Source: Ignavibacteriales bacterium
GTDB taxonomy: Bacteria > Bacteroidota > Ignavibacteria > Ignavibacteriales > Melioribacteraceae
Assembly (NCBI GenBank): GCA_016936095.1
Contig: JAFGPR010000104.1
Location: 1 to 44,111 of the forward strand
Length of the DNA stretch: 44,111 nt
Direction of reading: 5' to 3'
The notes below the pieces were generated by a model. It saw only the letters and a program-made list of their open reading frames with translations. It was not told the DNA's origin and made no database searches. The translations under genes and the position numbers were made by a program. Below, one piece after another: positions 42,291-44,111 of this stretch (the first letter of the stretch is position 1; the number at the start of each line of letters is the position of its first letter).

Positions 42291-44111
42291 TTATCTATTC
42301 TTTTTACCCTTTTGCTGCATCTTCCTTTGTTGCTCGGCTGACTCCGCTAATTTAGCCATAAAACCCTTTTTCCTGTCCTTAGGAGGTACAGGAACAAGTT
42401 CTTCTTCACCTTTCTTCTTGCCCATATATTTTTGCTGATATATAGATAAAACATTAAACATCAAATAATAAAGATTCAATCCTGAAGGAAGAGACATGAA
42501 AATCATCAACATTAGAATTGGCATCATATATAGCAACATCTTTTGACTTGGATCTTTCATTGTCATTTTTTGTTGTATAAACATTGAAATACCAAGCAAC
42601 AACGCAAGACCACTTACATGATGGAACAATGGAAACCAATTCGGTAAAGTAAAAATAATATCAGGTGTCGACAAATCATTTATCCAAAAAACGAAAGGCT
42701 GTTGTCTTATCTCGATTGCAACTTTGAATAAACTCCACAAAGCAACAAGAATTGGCATCTGAAGTAATAGTGGTAGGCATCCTCCCATTGGATTTATTCC
42801 ATAAGTACGGTATAATTTCATTGTTTCTTCTTGTACTTTACGCTTATCATCACCAAACTTTTCTTTTATCTCTGCAATCTTGGGTTGCAATGCTTGTGTC
42901 TTTCGCATTGCCTTGTAGCTTTTTCTTGTTAGAGGATAAAGTAGAATTTTTATAAGAATTGAAAATAGAATAATAACCAATCCGTAATTTGGAATGAATG
43001 AATGCAAAAATTTAAGTAAAGGGAGGAAAACATATTCAGATAATGGACGCATAATAAATGCTAATCCTAAGAAATCTCCCCAATCATACATTTCTTCAAA
43101 TTTTTGTCCATAAGATGCTAAATTATCATATTCAATCGGACCAATATACAACTTAAATTTATTCACCTGTTGCTGTGCATTCTTCATTGGAATTTTCAAG
43201 CTGATATCAAATAATTCACCAGCAATAGTATTTTTCTTAATGAGATATTCACCAACAAAATGGACACCGCTTTCGGAATTCTTCTCGTCCGGAGAAAGAA
43301 TAACTGTAAAATATTTATTCCTTACAGAAACCCAATCTATTTTTCCATTCAAATCTTGTTTGACTTTTTCTCCGCTCGACTCAACATCTACTATTGTCAG
43401 TTCCTCGCCAGCATACACACTTGCATTTGCAAAAGAAGATTCGTCAATTGAATTTTTCTCATTGAATTTAATACCATTTTCCCATACAACGTCATATCTA
43501 TAACCACTAATTATATCTTGCAAGTTATTCAACTCTACTATAAAATCAATAGCATAGTCATTCGCATAAAATTTATAGGTCTTAACAATCGATTTATCTT
43601 CGCCAACTTTATATGTGTAACTTATATTAAAACTCTGCTCACCCGATATCTTGTAATAAGAATTACTCTTATCGGTTGCGAAAATAATACCACCAGTATT
43701 TATTAACTCGTTATTTGTGGCAAACGACAAGTTTAATATTCCATAGTCTTTTGTATTTATTAGTTGAACTTGTTTAGCGTAAAAATCATTTGAATCTTTA
43801 GCCAGTTCGTGATACCATGCTTTATACTCTTTCAGATAAAACTTTTTGAACCCTCCCCCTTTGTTTGTCAATTCAATTACTGCCAGATCAGTTTCAATTG
43901 TAATTAGTTTTTCAGTAGTATCGGTAGAAATAAAACGTGCATCTGATATAACAACTTCCTTCGGTTCTTGGGTTTTTACTGTATCAACTTTGGGTTTTGG
44001 AATTGTATCAGTTTTTACTTGAGTAGAATCTGTTTTTTGTTTTTGTTGTTGAGTCGGTTCAGGGGTATTTAGATACATCCAAATAATGAAAATTGCCCCC
44101 ATTGCTACAAA
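42291..44111 (-). CDS. yidC: membrane protein insertase YidC (N-terminus cut by window end)
   Basis: 606 residues are visible; the frame is open to the last base of the window (FVA before the in-frame ATG at 44102), so the true start lies beyond. The first hydrophobic segment (IFIIWMYLN) leads to a P/Q/T/K-rich periplasmic linker and the large beta-sandwich P1 domain (about residues 60-335). The 60 kDa insertase core follows (GLAFIMRPLSEYVFLPLLKFLHSFI ... KILLYPLTRKSYKAMRKTQALQPKI, MYRTYGINP-like YRTYGINPMGGCLPLLLQMPILVAL). The end is a lysine-rich tail. YidC inserts and folds inner-membrane proteins with or without SecYEG. Neighbours rpmH, rnpA and the hypothetical membrane partner would be expected upstream, outside the window. 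Confidence 0.95.
   Translation of the reverse strand, partial: FVAMGAIFIIWMYLNTPEPTQQQKQKTDSTQVKTDTIPKPKVDTVKTQEPKEVVISDARFISTDTTEKLITIETDLAVIELTNKGGGFKKFYLKEYKAWYHELAKDSNDFYAKQVQLINTKDYGILNLSFATNNELINTGGIIFATDKSNSYYKISGEQSFNISYTYKVGEDKSIVKTYKFYANDYAIDFIVELNNLQDIISGYRYDVVWENGIKFNEKNSIDESSFANASVYAGEELTIVDVESSGEKVKQDLNGKIDWVSVRNKYFTVILSPDEKNSESGVHFVGEYLIKKNTIAGELFDISLKIPMKNAQQQVNKFKLYIGPIEYDNLASYGQKFEEMYDWGDFLGLAFIMRPLSEYVFLPLLKFLHSFIPNYGLVIILFSILIKILLYPLTRKSYKAMRKTQALQPKIAEIKEKFGDDKRKVQEETMKLYRTYGINPMGGCLPLLLQMPILVALWSLFKVAIEIRQQPFVFWINDLSTPDIIFTLPNWFPLFHHVSGLALLLGISMFIQQKMTMKDPSQKMLLYMMPILMLMIFMSLPSGLNLYYLMFNVLSIYQQKYMGKKKGEEELVPVPPKDRKKGFMAKLAESAEQQRKMQQKGKKNR

Overview
The window looks like a chromosomal segment from a low-GC member of the Bacteroidota/Chlorobiota group, most likely an Ignavibacteria-type organism. 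Three observations point there. Two secreted proteins (ending at 4695 and 16430) carry the NYPNPFNP type IX secretion C-terminal sorting domain. Several upstream regions hold a Bacteroidota-type -7 element (TAnnTTTG). The genome is AT-rich, with Gram-negative outer-membrane genes (TonB-dependent receptors, a patatin/Omp85-like barrel protein, an MlaE permease). No tRNA, rRNA, CRISPR array, integrase or recognisable transposase was seen. No gene-free stretch exceeds 300 bases.

Layout. 1-2912: the end of a lipid or surface head-group operon on the plus strand: a LicC/PntC-like cytidylyltransferase fused to a class I/II aminotransferase (cut by the window start), a small membrane protein, and a CDP-alcohol phosphatidyltransferase. 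3022-6070: a T9SS-secreted LamG-like protein and peptidase T. 6130-14690: a compact minus-strand run in the order uvrA, purM, TatD-radical SAM fusion, dacB-like, prmA, epimerase. 14926-16344: lipoamide dehydrogenase. 16430-21873: a minus-strand set of a PH-like membrane protein, a TonB-dependent-receptor-like barrel and a T9SS-secreted GH13 alpha-glucan enzyme, plausibly one operon. 22035-26184: a Ca/Na antiporter (minus), then an unknown protein, an RsmF-type rRNA methyltransferase and an exported P1-family aminopeptidase (plus).

26184-27335 is the most accessory-looking stretch. It is a two-gene cassette (a small unknown ORF overlapping an HTH plus restriction-endonuclease-like protein), lower in GC than its neighbours and flanked by inverted pairs of a 9-base word. 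After it come a TonB-dependent receptor, an EamA transporter, an M28 peptidase with a PDZ domain and a ZIP transporter (plus). Then on the minus strand are an FmdB zinc ribbon, an FAH-family hydrolase, a secreted protein of the kind often mislabelled asparagine synthetase B, and a methyltransferase pseudogene with two lesions. 36517-39507 holds an M48 peptidase, a solitary MlaE permease and a sugar-phosphate transferase. 39526-44111 (minus) holds a patatin-POTRA-barrel protein and YidC (cut by the window end).

Most genes are envelope, secretion or housekeeping functions. The most interesting items are the head-group fusion operon, the TatD-radical SAM fusion, the inverted-repeat-flanked nuclease-like cassette, the decayed methyltransferase, and a set of related-looking degenerate intergenic words. 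All functional calls rest on motif recognition by eye; no database search was run.
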